Shown here: in pieces, positions 45,257 through 55,352 of the stretch
Layout of the letters: each line of letters starts with the position of its first letter
Numbering within the stretch: position 1 is the first letter of the stretch
DNA from: Gambelia wislizenii
Lineage: Eukaryota > Chordata > Lepidosauria > Squamata > Crotaphytidae
DNA: 64,000 nt
Assembly (NCBI GenBank): GCA_030847615.1
Contig: JAUMIR010000001.1
Span: 248,871,187-248,935,186, forward strand
Direction: 5' to 3'
Position numbers and translations under genes: made by a program
The notes under the pieces: model-generated
The model's database searches: none
What the model was told of the DNA's origin: nothing
The model's input: the letters and a program-made list of their open reading frames with translations, nothing else

Positions 45257-45390
45257 CACAAGTGGTTCTGTGCGTGGCCTTGGCATGTAGGGAAAGGTTT
45301 CTCGAAGGAATGTGGTGATCTCCAAGAGCAGCTGACATGCTGCCATCTTCAGGGCAAAAGGGCAACAACATTTGGTGGGGTTCACAGTAC
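45257..45390 (-). CDS. UNC80: UNC80 exon C (2 nt plus 44 codons)
   Basis: The acceptor is tgtttag and the donor gtgagt. The exon encodes TVNPTKCCCPFALKMAACQL, then LLEITTFLRETFPYMPRPRT and EPLV. The CCCPFALKMAACQLLLEITTFL stretch looks like an amphipathic helix, in keeping with the helical-repeat (HEAT/ARM-like) fold known for UNC80. The phase-1 entry joins with the single base left by exon B. It ends on a codon boundary before exon D (DLESCRLRLDP). Confidence 0.95.
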
Positions 45391-45651
45391 CTAAACAGGG
45401 GCAATATATGGGTGTATTGTTAACAGAAGAAGCCGTATCAGAAATAATTAGATCAAAGAACAAATGGACATCACCACACATGGCACAAATGTAAACTGTG
45501 TATGGAATACAATGGCCTCTTTATGTTTTTATTCTATATTTCCCAACACTGTAATTTACACATACATCTTTATAGGCTTTATAGCATGTATAATTAGTAG
45601 GTAGAAAAGTTTTTTTTTTCCTTTGATATTTCACCTAATGTCTTAAAGTTT

Positions 45652-45816
45652 CTGTCAATGAAAAGTGGTAACTTTCTCGTCCCTCCAGCATGGAGGAAGC
45701 ACGAATGAAGTATGGGAGGAGGATGGCGTCATGCGAAATTGATCGCTAGAAGCAGGACAGCGCCATCCTCCTCCCGACTTCCATGGGTTTTTTTTTTAGA
45801 GCATCTGAAAAAGTCC
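45652..45816. mobile_element. Half copy of a foldback MITE, GGACTTTTTCAGA end
   Basis: Only the right arm remains. It ends tctgaaaaagtcc with flank TAA, and reversed it starts GGACTTTTTCAGATGC. The centre (gtcaatgaaaagtgg) is at the left end. Inside are tcctcctcccgacttcc-type repeats shared with the 37-kb and 56-kb elements. Confidence 0.6.
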
Positions 45817-45869
45817 TAAGCCTTTGCTATCCTTTTTCTTCTTTTCTTTTTAAATGTTTAGAATCCTAT

Positions 45870-46125
45870 ATTCGTGGAACCAATATCCATGGTTTCAGTT
45901 ATCCACAGTACACAAAACAGGGACATATACCATAGAGTCATCCTAGAAAATGTCTAGAGAGGCATCCTCTCTAGGCATCTTCTAGATCCTCCAATGCAAC
46001 TCTATGGTATGTTTTAAACAGAAGTCTATTGTTTTAATAGGGTCCACTATTATCTAAGATTTCCAGTATCTGTGGTAAGTCCAAGAGCCAAACCCCCATG
46101 GATATGGGGTCTGAATGTACTTTAT
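45870..46125. mobile_element. Pogo/Tigger-like MITE (second type)
   Basis: The ends carry gtggaaccaatatccatgg and, reversed from the right, gtacattcagaccccatatc followed by catgggg. It contains the ccatggatatgg motif shared with 37577-37975. Confidence 0.5.
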
Positions 46126-46892
46126 ATACTATTTTAATGCAGTTGAAATTCACCCTGTTCAAGTGGTTCCTCTCTTGTACAGAAGATGTCTTGCCAGCAC
46201 GTTTATAAGGCAATTGGATGGTTGCTGTGAAAGACATTGTGTCGAAATAGGAATTCCTTTCTTTTTGGATGAACAACAGAGAAAAACTCTGTGGGACTTC
46301 CAAAAAGAAGCCATGTGGTCAACATAAAAGGTGGAAGAAGAACACACTTCTTGAAGGATGCCACAGAGGCCATAAGCCCCAGAGGGTAAGTGTGGCCTAT
46401 GCCACCAGCAACTGAGTCAAATTGTACCTCAAGCAAATCCAAGCCCCCTCAGTAAAAATCCAAGTCCAAAAATCCCACAACCAAGACAAAGCACGAAGCA
46501 AAGGGCAAACCCGAGAAACAAATCCAACAGACTGAGTCAAAACTAGGGAAAAACCTCTCTGATCATTCGTATCAATGTTGCTCCAATGGTGGATGAAAAG
46601 GAACTGAGGATTCAGACAGGAAGTGCAATGGCTGGGTGGGTGGGGCTACCACCAAAACCATGTCTAGAATAGCAATAGAAGGTTCCAAAAGATGCAGGCA
46701 CAGATAACCCATTTGTGTGAGTCACATAGATCACAAAGAATATGTAGCTTTGACCTCAAATACACATTCCATATGATGATGGGAGAATTCATTGAACAGG
46801 AAACTGACGAGTAACAAACAGTCAGTTTATGTGAGAACTGGAAAGATAACATTGTCATTTTTTTGTAATTATACAAGTATTTGTGATTGTTT
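46126..46892. other. Intron B-C, nothing recognised
   Basis: No exon or element that I can support. Confidence 0.5.
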
Positions 46893-46972
46893 GCCATAAA
46901 TATCAATTAATATCAATATATTAAATCAATATCAATATATTAAATATCAATTAATAAATATCAATTAACACT
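46893..46972 (+). repeat. AT-rich tandem repeat (atatcaattaa/tattaaat)
   Basis: Short units such as aatatcaattaat and caatatattaaat recur about six times. Confidence 0.8.
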
Positions 46973-47278
46973 GGGGGAAACCCCTCTCATTTATACTTTA
47001 CACTCCTCAATACTTTTAACTTCATTCTGTATACAAAATGAAGTTATTAGCTTATCTACTGCATGTGATGTGGAGAATGCTCTTAATAATTGAAGGAGAT
47101 ATGTGGTGGATGGCCATGCCTTCCCCATTTGACACTCACTGTGCTTACAGACCTCATTTTCCCTTCAAATTATTGTAGTATTCCTGTAACTGTGTGGTAA
47201 GCATAAAGAAGCAATGGGTTTATTAGATTATTGCTGCTATATCTGTAGAGACCTAAGCTGCCATTGTAGCTTCAACAT

Positions 47279-48170
47279 GGGGCTCATCTACACCAGCCAA
47301 GATACGCCAGTGTTAGGCTCATCCCTGAATTCTGGGGTTTGGAGTAGAATTCATGGAGGACCCTGACATGAGGCGGTTTCCCCCTGGCTGGGCCTCTGGA
47401 GTTTTGGAGGGAGGCCAGCCCGCCTGGTTGGCCTGGGAACGCTCCTCTCTCAAAGAGGCTCAAGGTCAGGGCGGCCAGGTGCAGGCCGACTCCTATCACT
47501 CCCTGAATGCTTTTCTCACGCTGGGAGGGTTTATCTGGGGGGTTGCAGTGGCTGTGTTCAGTTTCGGCTTTGTTCTATGTTCCTGACACATGAATCCGTG
47601 TCAATAAAGCAATTTATTGAATGCATGTGAGCGTGTGTGCTTGGTACATCACAGTCAGCATATACTGCCTCTGGAGCTTGCCCATTCCCTCATCTCCCTG
47701 TATCTGAAGAAAATGGGCAGGAGCCCACATAGAATGCCAACCCATAACTGAAGCCATGGCCACCACCTCCATTTTCTCATTAATGTGGAAGCCAGGCAGG
47801 GCCCCCACAACTTGTGACCAAGACCCCCTGCATGTGATCAGCCGCAGTCACATGTTGCAGGACCCCTACCTGGCTTCCAGGAGAGTCAGTGAGCTGGTGG
47901 CAGCGGTGAAGGACAGTGTGCTGGGACATGCAAGGTCCAATCAGCAATACTGGATTAAACTGGGAATTTTCTTAAAACATCGTAAAGGGCCATATCCTGG
48001 CTTGCCCTGTTCCAGCCCTGTCTTCCCCAGGGGTTATCTGGACTTCCTGGGAGCAGATCAGGATAAATGCCCTGCACCGTTTGGACTACAGGGCTCTGGA
48101 ATAGAGGCAAGCCAGGGTATTTGGAGGACAGTAATGAGTCGAAGCCACAGCTAGGTTAGTTATTCTCATT
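47279..48170. mobile_element. MITE, GGGCTCATCTACAC-end family (copy 1), split by a solo LTR
   Basis: The left end gggctcatctacaccagcca and the interior catgtgatcagccgcagtca, catgttgcaggacccctacc and gccagggtatttgg match the copies at 56850-57352 and 58352-58890. The right end is diverged. The element is broken by the LTR at 47311-47653. Confidence 0.6.
47311..47653 (+). mobile_element. Solo LTR (343 bp)
   Basis: The block starts TGTTAGG, ends CATCACA and is flanked by GCCAG (47306-47310) and GTCAG (47654-47658), a near-identical 5-bp duplication. A polyadenylation signal aataaa is near 47606. It has a different, GC-rich composition from its surroundings. It interrupts a MITE whose other copies lack it, which fixes the boundaries. 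The family is not assigned. Confidence 0.6.
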
Positions 48171-49150
48171 CCCTTGCTTACCTCCCTCATTCCTAGCTGG
48201 TGGTGTTTCTAGACAGCCATCTCTAAAGAAGGAGAAGGGGGAGAAGGTATTGCAAATCACAGTACTTTTACCATACATCAAGGTGGTCTCCAACATTTCA
48301 CTGTAGGAGTCAGCCTAGCTTCAGGTTTGCCTCATTACCCTTCATCCCTGACAGTTTGGCCCAGTTAGTTGGTTCATAAAATTCAACTCCCCCTCTCACA
48401 TCATGGGCCCTTGAGGATTTCTGCCCAAGTCTTGAAAAGGACCTGTGTACACAGCCTTTACACTTGTTAAGATTATTTGGGCAGTTTTCCCACCTTTTGC
48501 ACAATTCCCTTATTCATTACCTTCTCTTTTTCACCGTTTCCTATCTCTTATATGATTCTTTTGTTTAGCCTTTGGTTTCTCAGTCTACCTTTTCTTAGCA
48601 TTTTGTACTTCACTATCCACTCTCCTTTCTTCATCTACCTGCCTCTGTTCTCTCCGCCCTTTGCTAAGACTTTTTTTATACCCACATTCCTAGTTCTAGG
48701 CCACCTTCTCCTGTCAAAAAGGCCTGTGTGAGACTTTACTCACAGCCAAATGCACACCTCTTCTTTCTATTTGTAATTTATGGACTACAAATGCACTTTT
48801 GTTGAAATTGCCTGACAGGCAGATGAGCTTGTGTGTGTGTTATCTCACATCAGTCTTTCATAACCGGAGTGAGCCTGCCCCAATCCCCTAGAACCTTGCA
48901 GTATAGATGTCCTGTGTGTGGAGCCATTCAATTTAGAACTTCAGCAAGAATGATCCTGATGCAAGCCTTTATTGGGAACACCTAACACATGAACCTCAAC
49001 CTTTCTTTGGAACATCTATCTAAACACTAAGCAAGGATGGACATTTCATGAGGGAAGAGAGACACTTCAGTTCTTATTTACCAGCTTCTTTTGTCCAGAC
49101 TATGCATGCAAAGGAGGGACAACTGGGGAACTGCAAAGATTACCAAGCCT
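48171..49150. other. Intron B-C, nothing recognised
   Basis: Contains a pyrimidine-rich stretch at 48480-48720, with no supported feature. Confidence 0.5.
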
Positions 49151-49199
49151 TAGATTTTCCTTGTTTTTTCCCCAGGCTGTGAGGCCGTGTTCTGGAAAA

Positions 49200-49256
49200 G
49201 TTTACATCTGACGTTTCGCCCGCATCTGTGGCTGGCATCTTCAGAGAATGGTTGGG
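49200..49256 (-). ncRNA. Hammerhead-ribozyme-like motif, intact core (Penelope-like)
   Basis: On the minus strand the core runs CTGAAGA (49238-49244), a hairpin of about 20 nt closed by GCC/GGC, GAAAC (49213-49217), then GTC (49210-49212). This is the CUGANGA-stem II-GAAA-stem III-NUH order of the hammerhead. Stem III is reduced to the self-complementary ACGT, the arrangement reported for small hammerheads of Penelope-like elements that cleave as dimers. Stem I can pair weakly (UCU with AGA next to the core). Confidence 0.65.
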
Positions 49257-49734
49257 TAAGAGTGTAGGAGGGGGTTATATACTGTGAACCCCTGTTGGGG
49301 AGAATATGTAAATTTGTTGCCAAAAAAATCAGCAGTAGCAGAACATGTTATAAACCAACCTGGACACAAAATGTTATTTAAAAACACTGAAATTCTGGAC
49401 CAGGCCAACAACTATCTTGTCAGAATACACAAAGAAGCTATTGAAATCCACAAACACCTGGACAACTTCAACAGGAAAGAAGAAACCCTAAAAGTAAACA
49501 AAATTTGGCTCCCAGTCCTGAAAAACAATAGACTCAAAACTCAACACTTGCAAATGAATTCCACCCAGGGACAGCGGGATTTCCAGCAGATAATGGGCCA
49601 TCAACCAACCATTAGCCAAACAGACACTAATCCTCCTTGCATATCTACACCCAGTAACTAACCACGCAAATTTACATATACTCTCCAACAGGGGTTCACA
49701 GTATATAAATTCCACACACACTGTTACCCAACCA

Positions 49735-49790
49735 TTCTCTGAAGATGCCAGCCACAGATGCAGGCGAAACATCAAAAGTAAACTCTTCCA
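49735..49790 (+). ncRNA. Hammerhead-like motif, cleavage triplet changed
   Basis: The plus strand carries CTGAAGA and GCGAAAC, but the following triplet is ATC in place of GTC, so the C-G pair next to stem III is lost. It is the inverted partner of the 49200-49256 motif. Confidence 0.5.
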
Positions 49791-50027
49791 GAACACGCCT
49801 CACAGCCTGGAAAAAAACCCAAGGAAAATCTATGGATGCCAGCTGTGAAAGCCTTCGACTTCACATTACAAAGCCTCTTTCACTAACCACTGAATGCTGA
49901 CCATATTCTTTCTCAGATTAATTACATGTTGGCAATTTAAGAATTGGTTTCTTGCTACATTCGGAACTTCTCTGGAACATAAGAGCCACTGGGGGCATGA
50001 GACCTAACCTTCCTTCCCCACCACTAG

Positions 50028-50250
50028 GCTGCTGCCACAATGCAGAAATAATGCAGTTTGATACTGCTTTAACTGTCATGGCTCAATGCTATGGAATTCT
50101 GGGATTTATAGTTTTGTGAGATATTTAGCCTCCTCTGTCAAATACCTCTGGTGGCACAACAAACTACAGACCCCAGGATTCCATAGGATGGAGCCATGAT
50201 GTTTAAAGTGGTATCAAGCTGCATTATTTCTGCATTGTGGCAGCAGCCAT
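50028..50250. mobile_element. Palindromic MITE, GCTGCTGCCACAATGCAG ends
   Basis: The left end GGCTGCTGCCACAATGCAGA is matched exactly by the reversed right end, and the arms go on through aataatgcag and ctttaac...atggc. It shares the inner ggaattctgggatttatagt motif with 19927-20149. Confidence 0.8.
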
Positions 50251-50678
50251 AGTTTGGGTGAGAGAGAAAGAGAGTGAAAAGGAACAAAACAAAACTGTTG
50301 TCTGAGAGACTGAATGAGTGTGTTGAAAGATTCAGAGGGTGGGGAATCTGTGATATCTCTCTGGAAATCTCATGTCACTGAGTAGATTTCCTGTTTTGAG
50401 GAGTCCTGTGCTGTCTACTAGGCTCAAAAAGAATTCAAACTTCAGTAAGTGTCACACCTGAAAAGAACCACCACTTAGGAAACAGGAAAAAGAACATAAT
50501 GAATCAGTGTTAAGTGCTAACAATTTAGATCTAAAATCTTAAAGTTGCTGAAAAGGCATTACTTTCACTGTGAAGAGCACACCTGGGAACAAAAGCATAA
50601 AAACTGTAGGCAAAGAATATCAGGATTAGCTTAACTGTTGTAGCTACACCCATCTTTGTGAAGTTGGAGGATGGCTGG

Positions 50679-51066
50679 CATCCATAGATTTTCCTTGGGT
50701 TTTTTCTGGGCTGTGAGGCCGTGTTCTGGAATAGTTTCTTTCTGACGTTTCACCTGCATCTGTGGCTGGCATCTTCAGAGAATGGTTGGGTAAGAGTGTA
50801 TGTGGCATTTATATGCTGTGAACTCCTGTTGGGGAGTATATGTAAATTAGTTTAATTGAATGGTTGGTTTCTGGGTATAGAAATGCAAGGCTTGTTAGTG
50901 TCTGTTTGGTTAATGGTTGGTTGATGGGCCATTATCTGCTGCAACTCCCCCTATTCCTACCCAACCATTCTCTGAAGATGCCAGCCACAGATCCAGGCAA
51001 AACATCAGAAAGAAACTATTCCAGAACATCGCCTCACAGCCTGGAAAAAACCAAGGAAAATCTACA
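50679..51066 (-). mobile_element. Penelope-like element, inverted ends, minimal interior (copy 4)
   Basis: Terminal blocks at 50679-50790 (reading ...ggctggcatcttcagag) and, reversed, at 50962-51066 surround only about 170 bp. That interior is the reverse of the sequence just after the endonuclease of copy 2 (gggccattatctgct, ggtttctgggtatagaaatg), so this copy is inverted relative to copy 2. Confidence 0.8.
50738..50786 (-). ncRNA. Hammerhead-ribozyme-like motif, intact core (Penelope-like)
   Basis: On the minus strand: CTGAAGA (50772-50778), a stem II region, GAAAC (50748-50752) and GTC (50745-50747). The closing pair of stem II is a G-U wobble (GCC/GGT). After the cleavage triplet, AGAA can pair with TTCT before CTGAAGA, giving a 4-bp stem I. 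Confidence 0.65.
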
Positions 51067-53541
51067 GCCATCTTTCCTTCTCATTTTCCATCCCCAGTTT
51101 CTGCAACTGCACAGTGCCACTAACATCTTTATCCACACCCAAAACTATTGCAGCTTATACTATATTTCATGTTCCAACAGAAAACCTGGGACTATAGGAA
51201 AGGAAATAAGCATTGGGCCAATCCAGCCCACCCATACTCAGAAGATAAAGACATCACAGAACCATATTCCATATGCCTCCTACCTCCCTCACTGCCTTCT
51301 TCCTAAAACTACATTTCTTACAAAAAGCATTTCATGCACATAAAATTAAGCACACATACAACGAAATTTACTGAAACTGTCTCTACTCAGCTAATACTCC
51401 AGAAAACCTAACAGAACATGAAGAGACTGCATATGTTTACAGAGAGAAGACAGTTCCCTACACACACTGCATTGCTTGCCAGAATGAAACCACAAAAGCA
51501 TCGTGGCACTTGTGAAGGACACAATTAGCAAACAGTGAGAAGGGATGTCATATTCTAGTTCCCCACACATCTCTGACCTACAACCCCCCTGTTTTCTATG
51601 CTCAATCAGAGTTCAAATAAGTTACTATTTCAGATTGCAGCTTCCAGAATCCTCCAACTATCATATGGCTGTAGCCATGCTGACTGGGAGATTCTGGGAC
51701 TTACAGTCCAAAACAGTTAAGTTTTCCAAGCTGTGTGTTCATTCATCCAGAAGGAGCCATACAACTGGACCTCCCTTGTCCCATTAACTTCATAAGTGAA
51801 ATTTTACTCTGTATAAATAAGCAACTGGAATAACTGTATAAATAAGCAACTGGAATAATGTTTGCAAGATGTGAAAGAAAAGGATCATTCCACATTTCCT
51901 CCTGCTTTAAATTTCAGATTGCATTTGTCTTATGAAAGGCAGCAGCACCTGCTCTTGTCCATTGCCTTTTGTAACCATTTGGAATTAGACAGGATGATAG
52001 CTGAAATATTTACACTGGTTCTTCTCTGCCCTTAGTACTGTGTAACTGCCGGATGAATACAATAAATGTACACAAAACTCTAGCACATTACATGCTTAGT
52101 GAAAAACAGCTATGCAGGCACACAAGTCCATGCATTAGTGGAAGACAGCAGTACACACAGTGCTTTGCAGCAGACAGAGAGACAGACATATATAGATGAT
52201 GTTGAGAGAAGGTATTGTACAGAGTGTTAGTGTAACTTGCACTCTATATTGGCAAGAAATACTATCAGGTTCTATATCTCCATGCTGATTTTTTTAAACT
52301 GAGAAACTGCTCTTCTTCCCTTTCTTATTAATAATCTATATATTACTTTAGCTATTTCATTACACAATGCTTTAGGATACTGTAGTCCATGTTTTTAAAA
52401 GGATCAGCACACCAACATTTAGCCACTAGTTTTAAAACGGACCTAATTTCTATTTTGCTTGAATTCAACTCAGGTCTGAAAAGACTGAAGATGTCTCACA
52501 ATAAAGCATTATAACAAGCTTATCTCATTCACATAGCTCCTTGCATTAAGGTTCCACTCTCTTTTTTAAAAATTATATCCTCTCTGTTATGAATTGGTTA
52601 TTACATTTTCGACAGATTTGTCATAAAAATGACCAAGTTTGTCATAGCACTGTCTTGTAACAACTACAAAAGTCAGAAAACTGATTTTAAAACTCCAGTG
52701 GGATCCTTTCTGGATTATGGTCTTTTGGATATAATTTATTACTGTTGAATTAACTCACTGTGATGACATATGGTCTCAACAGAGAAAATACAACCACTGT
52801 TTTTGAAAGAAAGAACATGAAAAGAGCATAACAGAAGTTCTCCAATAATAAAAAGCCATAGAGATTAACATGATTTACAGTCAGTCACTTCAGTCTCACC
52901 AGGGAGAACCATATCTGAAAGCAAAGCTGAACATATGAAGGGGCTTTATAGTTAGTCAGGACATTTTACAACACTGAACAGGTTAGAATCATATGAGCCT
53001 CCAGAGCATGTTAGACTGCGAGTCCCAGCACCCTAGCCAGCATAGAAAATAGTGGAGGAAAGCTGGGAGTTGCATTCCAATGATACCTAGAAGGTCCTGG
53101 CACCAGCTCTCCAAAGTCTGAGATTAAAAACAAGGCTCTCCCAGCCCTGCTATTTGAGACACTTAAAACTAGTGATGTGTCAGGAACTGAACCTCAGTCC
53201 TTCTCCATAGGTACTACCATAAATCTCTGGAAGTGACCTTTGGAGGCAGATGAGATGGTATCATGGCAGCATTTGATTAAAGCTTTCTCGGTTATGGTTT
53301 GTGCAGTGAAATACAACACATCTGCTTTATTTGTGGATCCTGTTCCTCTTTATTGCTTTTACCACTACAGAATGCATTACAACTAGACACAGGTAGATAG
53401 AGAGGAAGGAGGAAAGAGAAGTGTGGCATACAAGTGGGTGGAAAGGGAATGAAAGAGAGAAAGAGGAAAAAAGGAATTAAGTGTTCCTAAAGCAGAGATT
53501 CTTACAAGCGGGGGTTCTTGTAGTAAAGGGAGTCTCCTTAC
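51067..53541. other. Intron A-B/B-C, mostly unrecognised
   Basis: Two short pieces of a common reptile repeat lie at about 51640-51730 (ctgggagattctgggactta) and 52990-53110 (agctgggagttgcattcc). The direct repeat ctgtataaataagcaactggaa occurs twice near 51810-51860. Nothing else is recognised. Confidence 0.5.
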
Positions 53542-53677
53542 TGTCATCTAAAAAGTCTTCTTCCTCATCCTCCTTTCTCAGCCTCCGCTTGGTCTCTTCG
53601 TCATAAATGAGACCCAGCAGGTTAGCTGGGCTCTCACTCTCACTGTGGCAGAGCTCATTCAGACGGACTCCAATTGC
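53542..53677 (-). CDS. UNC80: UNC80 exon B (45 codons plus 1 nt)
   Basis: The acceptor is ctggcag and the donor gtaagg. The exon encodes AIGVRLNELCHSESESPANL, then LGLIYDEETKRRLRKEDEEE and DFLDD, leaving one base (A) that combines with GT of exon C to give serine. The C-terminal half is strongly charged: a basic KRRLRK run followed by an acidic EDEEEDFLDD run. This is UNC80-specific sequence and continues directly from the FYQWGD end of exon A. The intron to exon A (about 4.3 kb) carries the compact LTR element and three MITEs. Confidence 0.95.
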
Positions 53678-54618
53678 CTGCCAGCAGAAGAAAAAGTGGG
53701 AAACAACTAAGTATTATGGGGAAATCTTTGGGTAGCAAAGCTTTGCCAGAGAGCTGGAAGCCTCAGATGGGAAACACCACCAATTTTGTCTTTATAGAGA
53801 TGAGTAAGTGTGGCTAAAAGTACTAAAGACTGAAATATCCTGTAACCCCACTTCCAAGGCACCCCACTTCTGGAATGTTAGCATTGGCTGTAGGCCTCAG
53901 AAACTGGCCAACTTGGTTCATTACTGTGGCCTTTTACAAGGGAAAAGACAGGATGGTCTCAGAAAAGGTCATTTTTGGTTTTTCCCTGGAAAGGAAGGCA
54001 TGGAGCTGCAAAGCCAAAATGAGACACATTCCACATAAATGGGAGGTTAATGGATGGAGAAACCTTTTTATACTTGCTGATTGTGAAATTTCCTCTCCTC
54101 AGCTCCCAACCTAAAAGAAGTTGCTCAAAGCTGTTAAAATTCAATTATTGGACATTAAGAAACACATTTAGCATCTTCCTCACCTTTTGTTAAGACCAGG
54201 AAACTCATTGTGCAATCCATGAAGGCTCATGGAATTCATTGTTTAACCCATGAAGCAACCAATCCCCTCAGGTGTATTTGGAGGTATAAAAGACCCCCCC
54301 AAATGTGCCTCAGTTGCGCACAGCCAGTAACAGGGGGACACTCTGTTGCTATGTGTTGCCACATCCAGTTTCCTCCATCCATTCTGCCAGATTGACTACA
54401 GGACAGGTCTGTATCGCCTCAAGATCCTCTTGCTACCCCCTATCCAAGTTTTCCTACTGTTTCTTTCTATAGTCTTGAGTGAATGCTTCTCCTGGGTGAA
54501 TGTGTGTGTGTTTGGTGTTATTTTTGAACTCCTTAATAAAAAACCATACTTAATTTTAAATGTGTACTAAGTATTCCATCCAGACTAGTACTGGTATAAC
54601 TGGTTTTCAGATTCCATT
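53678..54618. other. Intron A-B, nothing recognised
   Basis: No exon or nameable repeat. Confidence 0.5.
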
Positions 54619-54623
54619 GTTAC

Positions 54624-55352
54624 TGTGATGAAAAGGCCGCTCTTTTAGCCAATCTCAGAGCAGCAGGTGCCCAGCCAATAGGAAGTCAGCTGGGCATGGC
54701 TATAAAAAGGCCTGACAGAGAGTGAGTGGGGGTTTAGTTGTTTTGAGGTTTGACTGGAAAGAAAGAGTTTCACCAAAGGGAGGGTGTGCTCTTAGAGTTC
54801 CTGAGGGAACTTTTCAGTCTGACAACCACAGAAGGGTCTTAAGGGTCCAGAGAGGGACTGAATAGACTTGGAGAGTCTAATAGGGAGAGGCTCAGAACAA
54901 GTCAAATATATAAAGGGGATTTAGGACTTTGTGCCTGAGTTAGTAGTGCTCGTGTGTCTAGATTGATGTTATTATTTTAAAAGGAATCTGTTGTAACTAA
55001 GCCTTAAGAAGATTAACAACTTTAATACTCAACTACAGTTTATTTGTTTTATATTTTTCAATAAACGTTTGTTAGAGTTTAAAGCTGCTTGGCCACCGTT
55101 TAATTTAAACCACGCTACCTGATATCAGGGACTCAAAGGGCTGTCCCAATAGAAAGTGGTTGGTGCATCACACATATTTTTGGTGGCAGCGGTGGGATAG
55201 GAAAGGCCCCCGCGCCACTAGGAAGAAGCCTGGCACCACACATATTTGCCCATTCTTTTGGGGGCAGTAGTGGGATGCAAGAGACCCCACAGGACTGCCA
55301 TCCTAAAGTCAGAGTGTTAAGGTGGTGGGTTGACCGTGTACGGGTCACCACA
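54624..55352 (+). mobile_element. Compact LTR element with 5-bp duplication
   Basis: A GTTAC duplication flanks the element (54619-54623 and 55353-55357). The LTR (54624-55172) begins TGTGATG and ends CATCACA, with a TATA box (ctataaaaagg, near 54699) and an AATAAA signal near 55058. Eight bases later, TGGTGGCAGCGGTGGGAT (55181-55198) resembles a tRNA-Leu primer-binding site. Only about 150 bp follow, with a diverged second copy of the cacacatatt...gggcagtagtgggat unit, before the right end cgggtcaccaca. There is no gag or pol. It is either a TRIM-like non-autonomous element or a copy that lost its interior and most of its 3' LTR. Confidence 0.65.

Larger units (their letters stand above)
49151..49866 (+). 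mobile_element. Penelope-like element, inverted ends, shortened interior (copy 3)
   Basis: The terminal block at 49151-49265 is repeated in reverse at 49730-49866. Between them is the C-terminal half of the endonuclease frame (49320-49661), starting KSAVAEHVINQPGHKMLFKN and lacking the GVY/YIG motifs of copy 2. An internal deletion therefore removed the catalytic part while both ends stayed. Confidence 0.85.

Noticed and set aside
47353..47586. 77-codon frame MEDPDMRRFPPGWASG
   Set aside because: It lies wholly within the solo LTR and has no start context or domain support; LTRs of this size are normally non-coding.
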